A stretch of 64,000 bases of DNA from Streptomyces monomycini (GCF_022271435.1 NZ_JAFIQY010000013.1:119587-183586); one strand, 5' to 3'; shown: positions 8,543 to 18,047, numbered from the stretch's first letter. Notes: a model not told the origin generated them from the sequence alone. Translations and numbers: made by a program.

Positions 8543-8858
8543 GGTCGGCCTCCTCGTCGGTTTGGCTCCCGTAGCGGCCGGTGCGGCCGGAGCGCGCCCG
8601 GGTGGGGTGCGGTTCAGCGGTCCATGGTCATGGACCGTAACGCGGCGGCCGCCGCCAGGCCCAGACTGTGCCTGCCGTTCCGTCCGCTCCGGCAGGCGGT
8701 GCTGGTGCGCTCGCGCTTCGTGGGACGGACGCGCCGTTCCCCCCGGTGTGCGCCCGGAATCCGCGACCGGGCGCGGAACGTGCGCCCTGCCCGGCCGGCG
8801 CGCCCGCTCCTAGCCTGCGAGCGTGGGCCACAGGAGGAAGAGCGAAAGGAAGGTCGAG

Positions 8859-8936
8859 TTGACGGTGACGGTCTTCACCAAGACCGTGAGCAAGCAGGTC
8901 ACGGCGCCTTCAGCCGGTTCCTACGGCTTCGCCTGA
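8859..8936 (+). CDS. Possible 25-residue micropeptide ORF
   Basis: In the 536-bp gap between the M20 gene and the ABC permease there is a short frame with TTG at 8859 (AGGAAGG 5 nt upstream) and an in-frame GTG at 8865; the frame also extends to a GTG at 8823. The peptide is rich in Thr, Val and Ser and ends APSAGSYGFA, without Cys. It might be a RiPP-like precursor, a signalling peptide or chance. No modification enzyme is adjacent. Its support is the good ribosome site and GC-biased third positions only. Confidence 0.3.
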   Translation: MTVTVFTKTVSKQVTAPSAGSYGFA

Positions 8937-9003
8937 CCAGCTCGGCCCTGCCTGCCGGGGCGGCCCTGGACCCGACGGCCGGCCCCGGCGGAAGGAGTCC
9001 GTC

Positions 9004-9062
9004 GCACGGCCCCGGCCCGCACGGCTCCGGCCCGCACCCCGCACGGCTCCGGCCCGCACCCC
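9004..9062. repeat. Short GC-rich direct repeats
   Basis: Three copies of GCACGGCTCCGGCCC (the first with one change) at 9004, 9019 and 9041, the last two each followed by GCACCCC. They lie just past the 3' end of the leftward ABC permease gene. No function is evident. Confidence 0.6.
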
Positions 9063-9078
9063 CCACGGTCCCGGCCTC

Positions 9079-10095
9079 TCAGCTCCTGCGGCGGCGCAGC
9101 CACCAGGAGCAGAAGCCGCCCGCCAGGACGGCCAGGGCGAGGTAGATGGCGGTTTCGGACCACTGGAAGGCCCAGTAGCGGTCGGCGGGCTGGTAGGCGA
9201 TCCGCGTGTGCAGATCCGCCGGGACGGTGCAGCCCTCGGCTCCCCCGTCACCGGCCGGCGCCGCGCTCTGCCCGCAGGCCAGGCTGCGGCCGGTGTCCCG
9301 GCCGGACCGGTCGAGGACCGGGCTCGCCCCGGAGACGACCCAGTCACCGGGCCTGGACACCTGTACGTCCACGCGGGCCTCGGCACCGGAGCCCGACCTG
9401 AGGAGCGTGTAGCGGCCCGACGTGCTCTGCGAGAGGTCCACCGCGACGTCGGTGTGCACCGGTTCCTGGAGGTACGGGCGGACCGCGACCGGCATCAGGA
9501 TCTGCACGGCGGCGAAGACCGCGAGGGTGACGGCCATGGCGGGTACGGTCCGGCGGATCAGTAGCCCGGCACAGGCACCGACGGTGAACGCGAAGGCCGC
9601 GTAGCCGAGTGGCGCGATGCCGCGCGCGCTGAACAGCAGGGGCGAGAAGCGGTCCATGGCGACCTGGTCGAGGGGGCCCGCCCACCACGTCACCAGGAGG
9701 CTGAGCAGGCCGGTGACGACGACGGCGGCCAGGCCGACGGTGGCGAGCTTGACCGCGAGCCAGCGGGCGCGGGTCACGCTCTGGTTCCAGACCAGCCGGT
9801 GGGTGCCCGTCTCCACTTCGCGGGCGATGAGCGGCGCGCCCCAGAAGACGCCGAGCAGGCCGGGTACGGCGATGACGAGGCCCGTGGCGAGGTGGGACAG
9901 GCCGGTGTACCGGGAAAGGAAGTCCGCCTCGGCGGCGGCACAGCCACTCGCGCAGCCGGTGACGGCGGTGACGGCGGTGTCATAGGAGTGCCGCATCTGC
10001 AGGCCGGTGACCAGCAGGAGGAGGGCGATCGCGGCCAGGGCTGCGAGGGCGACGAGGACGTGGACGCGTAACTGGCGCCAGGTCAGCCAGATCAT
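9079..10095 (-). CDS. ABC transporter permease (ABC-2-like)
   Basis: A 338-residue integral membrane protein. A hydrophobic helix starts near residue 12 (LVALAALAAIALLLLVTG), then come a Cys-containing extracytoplasmic segment, several further helices in the middle third, a large periplasm-side domain (about 210-305), and a last helix before a basic RRRRS end. This is the layout of the permeases that pair with YtrA-regulated ATPases. It overlaps the ATPase stop codon (ATGA), so the two are translationally coupled. The substrate is unknown; related streptomycete systems respond to cell-wall antibiotics. Confidence 0.8.
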   Translation of the reverse strand: MIWLTWRQLRVHVLVALAALAAIALLLLVTGLQMRHSYDTAVTAVTGCASGCAAAEADFLSRYTGLSHLATGLVIAVPGLLGVFWGAPLIAREVETGTHRLVWNQSVTRARWLAVKLATVGLAAVVVTGLLSLLVTWWAGPLDQVAMDRFSPLLFSARGIAPLGYAAFAFTVGACAGLLIRRTVPAMAVTLAVFAAVQILMPVAVRPYLQEPVHTDVAVDLSQSTSGRYTLLRSGSGAEARVDVQVSRPGDWVVSGASPVLDRSGRDTGRSLACGQSAAPAGDGGAEGCTVPADLHTRIAYQPADRYWAFQWSETAIYLALAVLAGGFCSWWLRRRRS

Positions 10096-10985
10096 CTCAG
10101 CGTCTCCGGTACGGGTCGGGCGCCGGGCGTGGCTGCGGCCGGGTCCAGGTAGGTGAGCACGAGGTCCTCCAGGTCGAGCGGTTCCATGACCCAGGCCGGG
10201 TCGTGGGCGGCGGTCTCGGCACGGACGACGAAGGTGCTCTGCCGGCCGGTGTGGACGGCCCGGACGACCTCCAGGCCGTCCGGCAGGCTGTCGCCGTCGC
10301 GGCGTGCCGTGGTGAGGCGGAAGTGGGTGGTCAGCAGTTCCTCGACGTCGCCGGCGAGCCGGACCCGGGAGGCGACGAGTGCGATCAGGTGGTCGCAGAC
10401 CCGTTCCAGGTCGGAGACGAGGTGCGAGGAGAGAATGACGGTGGCTCCGTGCTCCGCCACGAACTCCATGAGGCCGCGCAGGAACTCGCGCCGCGCCAGC
10501 GGGTCGAGAGCGGCCACCGGTTCGTCCAGGAGGAGCAGTTCGGGCCGCTTGGCGACCGCGAGGGTCAGCGCGAGCTGGGCGCGCTGCCCGCCGGAGAGGG
10601 CGCCGGCCCGCTGAGCGGGGTCGATGCCGAGCCGGCGGATGCGGTCCGCCGCGAGCCGGGCGTCCCAGCCCGGATTGAGGCGGGCGCCCAGCCGCAGGTG
10701 GTCGGCGACGGTCAGGGCGGCGTAGGCCGGTGCGTCCTGGGCGACGAAGCCGACCTTCGCCAGCTGTTCCGGGCCGGACGCGGGCGGCTCGCCGAGGACC
10801 GTGACGGTGCCCGAAGTCGGCGAGATCAGCCCGCAGGCCAGTTGTAACAGGGTGGATTTCCCGGCGCCGTTGGGGCCGACCAGCCCGACCACCCGCCCGC
10901 GCGGCACGCTCAGGGTGCAGTCGGACAGCGCCTGGCGCCGCCCGTACCGCTTGCCCAGGCCTGCGGTTTCCAGAATCGCGGTCAT
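10092..10985 (-). CDS. ABC transporter ATP-binding protein
   Basis: A 297-residue ATPase with Walker A GPNGAGKST, signature LSGGQRAQL, Walker B LLLLDEPVAALD and the His-switch segment SSHL. A C-terminal region of about 80 residues follows the nucleotide-binding domain. The ATG at 10985 overlaps the GntR gene's stop (ATGA), and the ATPase stop overlaps the permease start. The three genes are therefore one tightly coupled operon. The longer open frame to 11378 is only read-through of the regulator gene in another frame. Confidence 0.9.
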   Translation of the reverse strand: MTAILETAGLGKRYGRRQALSDCTLSVPRGRVVGLVGPNGAGKSTLLQLACGLISPTSGTVTVLGEPPASGPEQLAKVGFVAQDAPAYAALTVADHLRLGARLNPGWDARLAADRIRRLGIDPAQRAGALSGGQRAQLALTLAVAKRPELLLLDEPVAALDPLARREFLRGLMEFVAEHGATVILSSHLVSDLERVCDHLIALVASRVRLAGDVEELLTTHFRLTTARRDGDSLPDGLEVVRAVHTGRQSTFVVRAETAAHDPAWVMEPLDLEDLVLTYLDPAAATPGARPVPETLR

Positions 10986-11371
10986 GTCTCCTCTTCGATG
11001 TGCGTACGGAACGTGGTCCGGAACAGCGCCTCGATGCCCTCCTCGTCCAGCCCGGCGGCCCGCGCCCTGCCGAGCCAGCGCCGCAACTCCCGGCGCAGCG
11101 GCTCGTGTTCGGCGGGCGAGAGGTCGCCGAGGGTGCCGGTCACGAAGGTGCCGACCCCGGGTTTGGGCGCGGCGAGGCCCTGGTGTTCGAGCTCCCGGTA
11201 CGCCTTGAGGACGGTGTTGGGGTTGACCGCCACCTGGGCCGCGACGTCCTTGACCGTGGGCAGGCGATCCCCCTCGGAGAGCAGGCCGAGACGCAGGGCC
11301 TGGCGCACCTGCTGGACCAGTTGCAGGTACGGCGCGACACCGGAGCGGGTGTCGAGGTGGAACTCCATCAC
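10982..11371 (-). CDS. GntR family regulator, YtrA subfamily
   Basis: A 129-residue regulator with an N-terminal winged helix (YLQLVQQVRQALRLGLLSEGDRLPTVKDVA, recognition part VNPNTVLKAYRELE) and only a short C-terminal helical tail, the hallmark of the YtrA subfamily. It begins GTG-ATG at 11371/11368; I use the GTG because it gives the usual two residues before EFHLD. A 28-bp inverted repeat lies 17 bp upstream, likely its own operator. It heads the ABC operon and presumably represses it until a membrane-active ligand is sensed. Confidence 0.85.
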   Translation of the reverse strand: MMEFHLDTRSGVAPYLQLVQQVRQALRLGLLSEGDRLPTVKDVAAQVAVNPNTVLKAYRELEHQGLAAPKPGVGTFVTGTLGDLSPAEHEPLRRELRRWLGRARAAGLDEEGIEALFRTTFRTHIEEET

Positions 11372-11388
11372 GGACCAACTCTATTCAT

Positions 11389-11416
11389 CTAGGCTCCTAG
11401 CACTTTAGGACTCTAG
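11389..11416. promoter_or_regulatory. Inverted-repeat operator candidate for the YtrA-type regulator
   Basis: On the coding strand, arms CTAGAGTCCTA and TAGGAGCCTAG are separated by 6 bp; 9 of 11 positions pair. The site lies directly upstream of the regulator's start in an unusually AT-rich patch, where a promoter would be expected. That fits autoregulation of the GntR-ABC operon. Confidence 0.5.
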
Positions 11417-11532
11417 CTGTATGCCGGTCCGTATCCTGGTGCCCCGTAACGGAGTTGGCCGGATTCCGGACGGTCGCGGCCGGTTCGCGTCCGCTGCCGT
11501 CGCTGACGTACCGCTCCCGTCCACGCGAAAAG

Positions 11533-11572
11533 ACCGGTGCCCGGACAGTGCGGAGACTGTCCGGGCACCGGT
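11533..11572 (-). terminator. Terminator after the baeRF-like gene
   Basis: ACCGGTGCCCGGACAGT (11533-11549) pairs perfectly with 11556-11572 across a 6-nt loop. In the leftward direction the stem is followed by TTTT, a classic intrinsic terminator for the gene ending at 11590. Confidence 0.85.
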
Positions 11573-11589
11573 CCGGTGCGGCCGTGGGC

Positions 11590-12732
11590 CTACTCGTGCT
11601 GGGTCGGTGTGCTCCAGCGGAGGATGGCGCCGAGGCCGCCGGCCGGGGCTTCGGCGGGGTCGCGGACGACCACGGCCTCGGCCCCGTTCGCGGCGGCCGA
11701 ACGGAGCAGGGCGTCGTCCGCGCGGGCCGCGGACGGGTTGGTCTCGCCCAGGTACTGCAGTTCGGAGTTGCGGACCGCCAGCTGGTCGGCGCCGGGGCCC
11801 ACCCAGACCTCGCGGCCGGCGTCGGCGCCGCCGGGGGTGATGATCAGGGTGTCGATGCGGTGCTCGCGCGCCGCTTCGACGAGGGCCGGTACGCCGGTCG
11901 CGGCGTACGCGGGGTCCGTGCCGCCCACTCCGGCGCCCGCCCGGAAGCGGTCCAGGACGTCGGCCACGTGGTCGCGCTCATGGGCGGCGCGTACGTGGGC
12001 GATGTCGCGTGCCAGCGCGGTGCTGTCGGAGCCCGCGGCCCGGCCGCCGTGGTCGCTCTCGTAGGTCACCGAGCGCAGCTGCTCGGGGAGCTTGTCGTGG
12101 ACCGAGCGGCGTTCGCGGGGGTCGCCCGCCAGCAGCATGACCTTGGCCCCGCAGCTGTGGAAGACGCGCTGCGCGGCCTCGGCGATCTCGCCGGCGTTCT
12201 GTTCCCAGGTGTTCTCGACCGCGGTCTGGAAGTGCCGTTCGGACCAGTCCGCCGTAGCGGTGCGGTGGATCGGCCAGTCCACGCCGTCGACCTTGCCGGC
12301 TGCCTCGCCGCCCCGGTCGTCGTGCAGCTCGAAGTTGGCGCCCTGGCGGTCCACGTAGACCACGAGGCAGCCGGCGTTGTCCGCCGCGGCCTCGGCCCAC
12401 GGGGTGATCCGGGGCAGCGGCGACCAGGCCGCGAACGGCTGGGCGGGGCGCCCGGCGAGCGGGGTGTCCAGGACGACCTCGCCGTCCGTGGCGAAGACCG
12501 CCCGCCCGGAGGGGGCCGCGGTGTCGCCGTCGGCGCGGAATCCGGCCAGGGCCTCGCGCACGGCGTCGCACGTGGCCCGGTCCGCCCCTTGCTCCGCGAG
12601 CTGCCGGGCCGCCGCGTCCGCCGACAGCTCCCGCTGCTTGGCCGCGTCCTCGGTACTGTGCGGCACCTCGGCGTACACGGAGGCCCAGGGGCCCGGCCGG
12701 TCGATGATCGGTTGAAGGAGCGAGAGGTGCAT
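11590..12732 (-). CDS. baeRF/Vms1-like (Rv2629-type) protein
   Basis: This 380-residue protein resembles the bacterial eRF1-like (baeRF, Rv2629) family. It begins MHLSLLQPIIDRPGPWASVYAEVP. A central eRF1-domain-2-like part includes GCLVVYVDRQGANFELHD and the long ADWSERHFQTAVENTWEQNA segment, and a late L7Ae-like alpha/beta domain runs around IDTLIITPGGADAGREVWVG. Family members are thought to act at the ribosomal peptidyl-transferase centre or in hibernation/rescue; Rv2629 is a dormancy gene. GAGGAGG 7 nt upstream fixes the ATG. It is a single gene ending in its own terminator. A catalytic GxxQ motif is not obvious. Confidence 0.75.
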   Translation of the reverse strand: MHLSLLQPIIDRPGPWASVYAEVPHSTEDAAKQRELSADAAARQLAEQGADRATCDAVREALAGFRADGDTAAPSGRAVFATDGEVVLDTPLAGRPAQPFAAWSPLPRITPWAEAAADNAGCLVVYVDRQGANFELHDDRGGEAAGKVDGVDWPIHRTATADWSERHFQTAVENTWEQNAGEIAEAAQRVFHSCGAKVMLLAGDPRERRSVHDKLPEQLRSVTYESDHGGRAAGSDSTALARDIAHVRAAHERDHVADVLDRFRAGAGVGGTDPAYAATGVPALVEAAREHRIDTLIITPGGADAGREVWVGPGADQLAVRNSELQYLGETNPSAARADDALLRSAAANGAEAVVVRDPAEAPAGGLGAILRWSTPTQHE

Positions 12733-13101
12733 GGCGCTTCCTCCTCAGGGTGCGCGGGTCACCGACTGACAGGCGTGACAGCCTCGACGGTGATGTCTTG
12801 ACGGTGTTCCGGGTGCCCGGTTTTCGATGGTTGCAACGTGTGCGGACGGTTTCTGTGTGGCGCTCGCGGCCGGTGGGTCCCGCGTGCCGGACACGTGCTC
12901 GTGTGCCGTGCACCGCTCCCCCGGCCGTACGCCGCCGTCCGGCCTGTCCGCACGCGTGCCCGTTCACCGCGCCGCCATGCCCCTCCGTCACCGGACTGGT
13001 TGTCGCTTCACCCTTTCCTCGCGGGCTCCTCGCGGACTCCTCCTCCACTCTCGGCCCTCGGCCCGGCGGGCGCACCCGGAGCGCGCCCGCCGTCCGCCCG
13101 T
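12733..13101. other. Intergenic gap with no gene
   Basis: 369 bp between the end of the ABC-F gene and the baeRF start, both leftward. Open frames here are extensions of neighbouring frames without ribosome sites. It should hold the baeRF promoter, but I cannot assign boxes with confidence. No hairpin with a U-tract is visible after the ABC-F gene. Confidence 0.5.
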
Positions 13102-14820
<1,719 letters not shown>

Positions 14821-14940
14821 GGGTGTTCCCTGGGTACGTCGTGGCCGCGCCGTGCGCGCTTCGCACGGGGGCCGGATTCCGATGGAGGCCGGGAAGGCAG
14901 CGCGCAGGAGCATGCGAAATGCGGGGACAGATGGGTCTCC

Positions 14941-14970
14941 GGCTGCGGCTGCGGCTGCGGCTGCGGCTGC
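14941..14970. repeat. Hexanucleotide tandem repeat (GGCTGC)5
   Basis: Five perfect copies of GGCTGC in the untranslated leader of the ABC-F gene, read as GCAGCC in the mRNA. They begin just after the U-rich run of the putative attenuator. Such a tract is prone to slippage and may vary in copy number between strains. Confidence 0.85.
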
Positions 14971-15084
14971 GGAAAGAAGTGACCGCGGAATCGGCGCGGC
15001 GGCCCTGCGGCAAGTGGTTCTGCGCGGGCGGCAACGCTGCCGGTCGTACGGCGGAGCGGCGAAGCCTCAGCCGCCCGCGGTCAC
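14971..15084 (-). terminator. Putative attenuator in the ABC-F leader
   Basis: In the leftward transcript GUGACCGCGG (15084-15075) is perfectly complementary to CCGCGGUCAC (14988-14979), which is followed at once by UUCUUUCC. This 10-bp GC-rich stem plus U-rich run resembles an intrinsic terminator with a large internal loop of about 86 nt that can itself fold. The 5' arm begins only 8 nt after the stop codon of the leader peptide, so a stalled ribosome would mask it and allow read-through into the ABC-F gene. Confidence 0.5.
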
Positions 15085-15092
15085 GCCCGGTC

Positions 15093-15119
15093 TCAGATGA
15101 AGTAGTACCAGGAAGCCAT
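15093..15119 (-). CDS. Leader peptide MASWYYFI of the ABC-F gene
   Basis: An 8-codon ORF, ATG GCT TCC TGG TAC TAC TTC ATC TGA, preceded by GGAGG. The aromatic-rich sequence MASWYYFI, its position about 270 nt before the ABC-F start, and the complementary arm right after its stop all fit an antibiotic-sensing stall peptide. TACAGT just upstream could be a -10 box, which would make the leader nearly leaderless. ABC-F and erm resistance genes are known to be controlled by such peptides; this particular one is inferred from sequence only. Confidence 0.55.
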   Translation of the reverse strand: MASWYYFI

Positions 15120-15360
15120 GTCCTCCACTGTAGCCGACGGGCACGGCGGACGAACGGAAACAACTGTCCGGGACACGCCCGCACCGGGCCGCGCCGGGCC
15201 GGACCCATTCCCGCACGCGGTGCGCCGCGTCCCGGCGCCGGTCCCAGTATTTGAGATGCCGGAGCGTTACGTTGCGAGGACGCGGACGCCTGACGGAGAC
15301 TCCGACCGGGAACGCGTACGTCCGTTTCCCGTACCCCTGAGAGAGTTCGGAACACCCACC

Positions 15361-16857
15361 GTGAGTCTGCTGCGCAAAAAGCCTTTGGAGCGAGCCGTCA
15401 AGGAGGCTCGTGGAGAGGGCGAACAACAACTTCGCCGGGATCTTTCCGCGCTCGATCTGACCATCCTCGGGGTCGGTGTCATTCTCGGCACCGGAATCTT
15501 CGTGCTGACCGGTACGGTGGCCCGGAACATGGCCGGGCCGGCCGTGGCGCTCTCCTTCGTCGTCGCCGCCGCGGTCTGCGCCTGCGCCGCGCTGTGCTAC
15601 GCCGAATTCGCCTCCTCGGTCCCGGTCGCGGGCTCCGCGTACTCGTATTCGTACACCTCGCTCGGCGAACTGCCGGCCTGGATCATCGGCTGGGCGCTGA
15701 GCCTGGAACTGACCCTGGCCACCGCGGTGGTGGCGGTCGGCTGGTCCGGTTATCTGCAATCCATGCTCAACAGCCTGGGCCTGCACCTTCCCGCCGCGCT
15801 GAGCGGGGGCGACGACGCCGTGGTGAATCTTCCCGCGGCGCTTCTCGTGCTCGTCCTGGGCGTGGTGCTCGTCGTCGGCGGAAAGCTGTCCAAGGGCGTC
15901 ACCAACGTGCTGGTAGGCATCAAGCTGGCGATCGTGCTGCTGGTCATCGTCGCCGGGCTGTTCTTCATCGACACCGCGAATTACCAGCCCTTCGTGCCCG
16001 AGGCGCAGCACACCGCCAAGGTGTCCGGACTGCAGGCTCCGCTGTTGCAGCTTTTGACGGGCATCACCCCGACGGCATTCGGTGTCGCGGGAATTCTCAG
16101 CGCCGCCGCCATGGTCTTCTTCGCCTACATCGGTTTCGACATGGTGGCGACCTCCGCCGAGGAGACCCGCCGCCCGCAGCGCGATCTGCCCATCGGCATC
16201 ATCGCCTCGCTGATCATCGTCACCGTGCTGTACGTGGCGGTGTGCCTGGTGGTCACCGGAATGCAGCACTATTCGCAGTTGTCGGTCAAGGCTCCGCTGG
16301 CCGACGCCTTCACCGCGAAGGGCCATCCCTTCTTCGCCACGGTCATCAGTCTCGGCGCGGTGGTCGGCCTCGCGGCGGTGAGTCTGATCTGTTTCCGGTC
16401 GCAGAGCCGCGTCATCTTCGCGATGGCCCGGGACGGGCTGCTGCCGAAGGCGCTGTGCAAGGTGGACCCGCGGCACGGCACCCCGAAAGCCAATCTGGTC
16501 GTGCTCGCCGTGATCATGGCGGCGCTGGCGGCGTTCCTGAAGTTCGACCTGCTCGCCGAAATGGTCAACATCGGCACGTTGTTCGCCTTCGCGGCGGTGT
16601 CCGCCAGTGTCCTGATCATGCGGCGCACGGCCCCCGACCTGCCCCGCGCGTTCCGTACGCCGTGGGTGCCGTTCATCCCGCTGGTCTCGCTGCTGTGCTG
16701 CCTGTACCTGATGCTCAACCTCCAGCTCATCACCTGGGTCGGCTTCCTGGTCTGGCTCGCGGTCGGCCTCGCGCTGTACTTCGGCTACGGCCGGCGGCAC
16801 AGCAAGCTCAACGAGCGGACGCGGGACACGGCGGAGGAGGCGGGGGCCGCGGTGTAG
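15361..16857 (+). CDS. APC family amino acid permease
   Basis: A 498-residue membrane transporter with about 12 helices. The first helix carries the substrate-binding GVGVILGTGIFVLTGTVA motif of the cationic amino acid/APC transporters. The intracellular loop FFAYIGFDMVATSAEETRRPQRDLPIGI is the family's second signature. It imports or exchanges amino acids at the plasma membrane; cationic amino acids are likely, but the sequence does not settle this. I chose the GTG at 15361 (VSLLRKKPLERAV); the open frame to 15118 crosses the divergent leader region and looks non-coding. No partner gene is adjacent. Confidence 0.9.
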   Translation: MSLLRKKPLERAVKEARGEGEQQLRRDLSALDLTILGVGVILGTGIFVLTGTVARNMAGPAVALSFVVAAAVCACAALCYAEFASSVPVAGSAYSYSYTSLGELPAWIIGWALSLELTLATAVVAVGWSGYLQSMLNSLGLHLPAALSGGDDAVVNLPAALLVLVLGVVLVVGGKLSKGVTNVLVGIKLAIVLLVIVAGLFFIDTANYQPFVPEAQHTAKVSGLQAPLLQLLTGITPTAFGVAGILSAAAMVFFAYIGFDMVATSAEETRRPQRDLPIGIIASLIIVTVLYVAVCLVVTGMQHYSQLSVKAPLADAFTAKGHPFFATVISLGAVVGLAAVSLICFRSQSRVIFAMARDGLLPKALCKVDPRHGTPKANLVVLAVIMAALAAFLKFDLLAEMVNIGTLFAFAAVSASVLIMRRTAPDLPRAFRTPWVPFIPLVSLLCCLYLMLNLQLITWVGFLVWLAVGLALYFGYGRRHSKLNERTRDTAEEAGAAV

Positions 16858-16888
16858 CGGTACGGGGGTTCCGGTCCGGGCCGGCCCG

Positions 16889-16943
16889 GACCGGGACTGG
16901 TCTGGACCGGGACTGGTCTGGACCGGGACTGGTCTGGACCGGC
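16889..16943. repeat. Tandem 16-bp repeats resembling DasR (dre) sites
   Basis: The unit ACTGGTCTGGACCGGG occurs three times head to tail (16896, 16912, 16928; the last ends C). It matches the dre consensus ACTGGTCTAGACCAGT at about 13 of 16 positions, including the ACTGGTCT half. It lies 30 bp after the permease stop and 84 bp before a micro-ORF. Whether DasR binds is unknown. Confidence 0.45.
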
Positions 16944-17026
16944 CCGGGGCCGGGCCGGTCATACGGCGTCGGTCCCCGTCCGTAATTCCCGTGCACCGGC
17001 CGATACGGCTGGTTACCGTGTGCCCC

Positions 17027-17077
17027 ATGGGTTTCGTCATCAAGGTGCAGCTCTCGCGCACCCGTTCCAACGGCTGA
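17027..17077 (+). CDS. Leaderless micro-ORF MGFVIKVQLSRTRSNG upstream of hydrolase
   Basis: A 16-codon ORF starting at ATG 17027, with a -10-like TACCGT at 17014-17019, so transcription would begin at or next to the ATG (leaderless). Its stop codon is merged into a 15-bp hairpin. It lies 80 bp before the alpha/beta hydrolase ATG in the same orientation. This arrangement suggests a regulatory leader peptide. I do not recognise the sequence. Confidence 0.4.
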   Translation: MGFVIKVQLSRTRSNG

Positions 17078-17109
17078 GGCCGCCGCCGGTCCGCACCGGC
17101 GGCGGCCTC
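17076..17109 (+). terminator. Hairpin overlapping the micro-ORF stop codon
   Basis: GAGGCCGCCGCCGGT (17076-17090) pairs perfectly with 17095-17109 across a CCGC loop. A pyrimidine-rich stretch (CCTTTCCCCCTCT) follows about 12 nt later rather than immediately. It may act as an attenuator or as an RNA stabiliser for the hydrolase mRNA. Confidence 0.5.
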
Positions 17110-17156
17110 CGTACGCGCGACCGCCTTTCCCCCTCTGATGACGAGGACGCACAGCC

Positions 17157-18047
17157 ATGCCTTCCACACACTCTCCCGGGCACGTCTCTGCCCGCCCCAC
17201 CTTCCTCTTCGTGCACGGCGGTTCCAGCAACGCGCAGGCGTGGGGCCCGCTCCGCAACGAACTGGCCCTGCTCGGCCACCGCTCGTACGCAGTCGACCTG
17301 CCCGGGCACGGTGTCGGGGCCCGCCGCCCCGCCGCCTACTACAGCGCGCGGCAGGACACCGGCGCTCTGGCGGCCGAGCCGTCGCCGATGCGTGGCGTCA
17401 CGCTGGAGGACAACGTCCGGCACGTGGTCGGTGTCGTCCAGCGGCTCGCCGAGCACGGCCCGGTGATCCTCGCGGGCAACAGCCTCGGCGGCGTCACGAT
17501 CAGCGCCGTCGGCAACGCCGTACCGGAGCTGCTCGCCCGTATCGTCTACATCTCCGCGACCTGCCTCAGCGACACCCGGATGCTCACCGAGGCGTGGGAC
17601 GTGCCCGAGGGCGAGGAGAACCTGCTCGACGCCGCCGCCGCGCGGATCGAGCTGCCCGGCACGCAGGCCAACGGCTTCGCCCGGCTGAACTGGCGGGCCG
17701 CGCAGGACGACCCGGAACTGTTCGCGCGGCTGAAGGCCGCGATCATGGCGGACGCCACGGACGACCTGTTCCGGGCGCTGCTGGACTCGATGGACCCGGA
17801 CGAGGGTTACGCGGTGGTGGCTCCCGGCTGTGTGGTGCGCGCCGACCGGTGGGGCCGGGTGCCGCACTCCTTCCTGCGGCTCACCGCGGACCGCAGCATT
17901 CCGCTCACCGTCCAGGACCGCATGATCGCCCAGGCCGACGCGCTGACGCCGGACAACCCGTTCGACGTGCACGATCTGGCCGCGTCGCACGTCGGATACT
18001 TCAGCCGGCCGGCCGAGTTCGCACGGGTGCTGGCCGGGCTCGTCTGA
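17157..18047 (+). CDS. Alpha/beta hydrolase
   Basis: A 296-residue serine hydrolase. The oxyanion-hole segment is FLFVHGGSSNAQAW (about 15-30), the nucleophile elbow is AGNSLGGVTIS (Ser about 104), and a late segment around LAASHVGYFSRP supplies the His. After the first strand it reads YAVDLPGHGVGARRP, typical of esterase/lipase-like members. There is no signal peptide or membrane anchor. It is preceded by a micro-ORF and hairpin, suggesting post-initiation control, and converges with another alpha/beta hydrolase. The substrate is unknown. Confidence 0.85.
   Translation: MPSTHSPGHVSARPTFLFVHGGSSNAQAWGPLRNELALLGHRSYAVDLPGHGVGARRPAAYYSARQDTGALAAEPSPMRGVTLEDNVRHVVGVVQRLAEHGPVILAGNSLGGVTISAVGNAVPELLARIVYISATCLSDTRMLTEAWDVPEGEENLLDAAAARIELPGTQANGFARLNWRAAQDDPELFARLKAAIMADATDDLFRALLDSMDPDEGYAVVAPGCVVRADRWGRVPHSFLRLTADRSIPLTVQDRMIAQADALTPDNPFDVHDLAASHVGYFSRPAEFARVLAGLV

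Noticed and set aside
15067..17169. 700-codon minus-strand frame opposite the amino acid permease
   Set aside because: Antisense shadow; only the 8-codon MASWYYFI uORF at its right flank has its own support.
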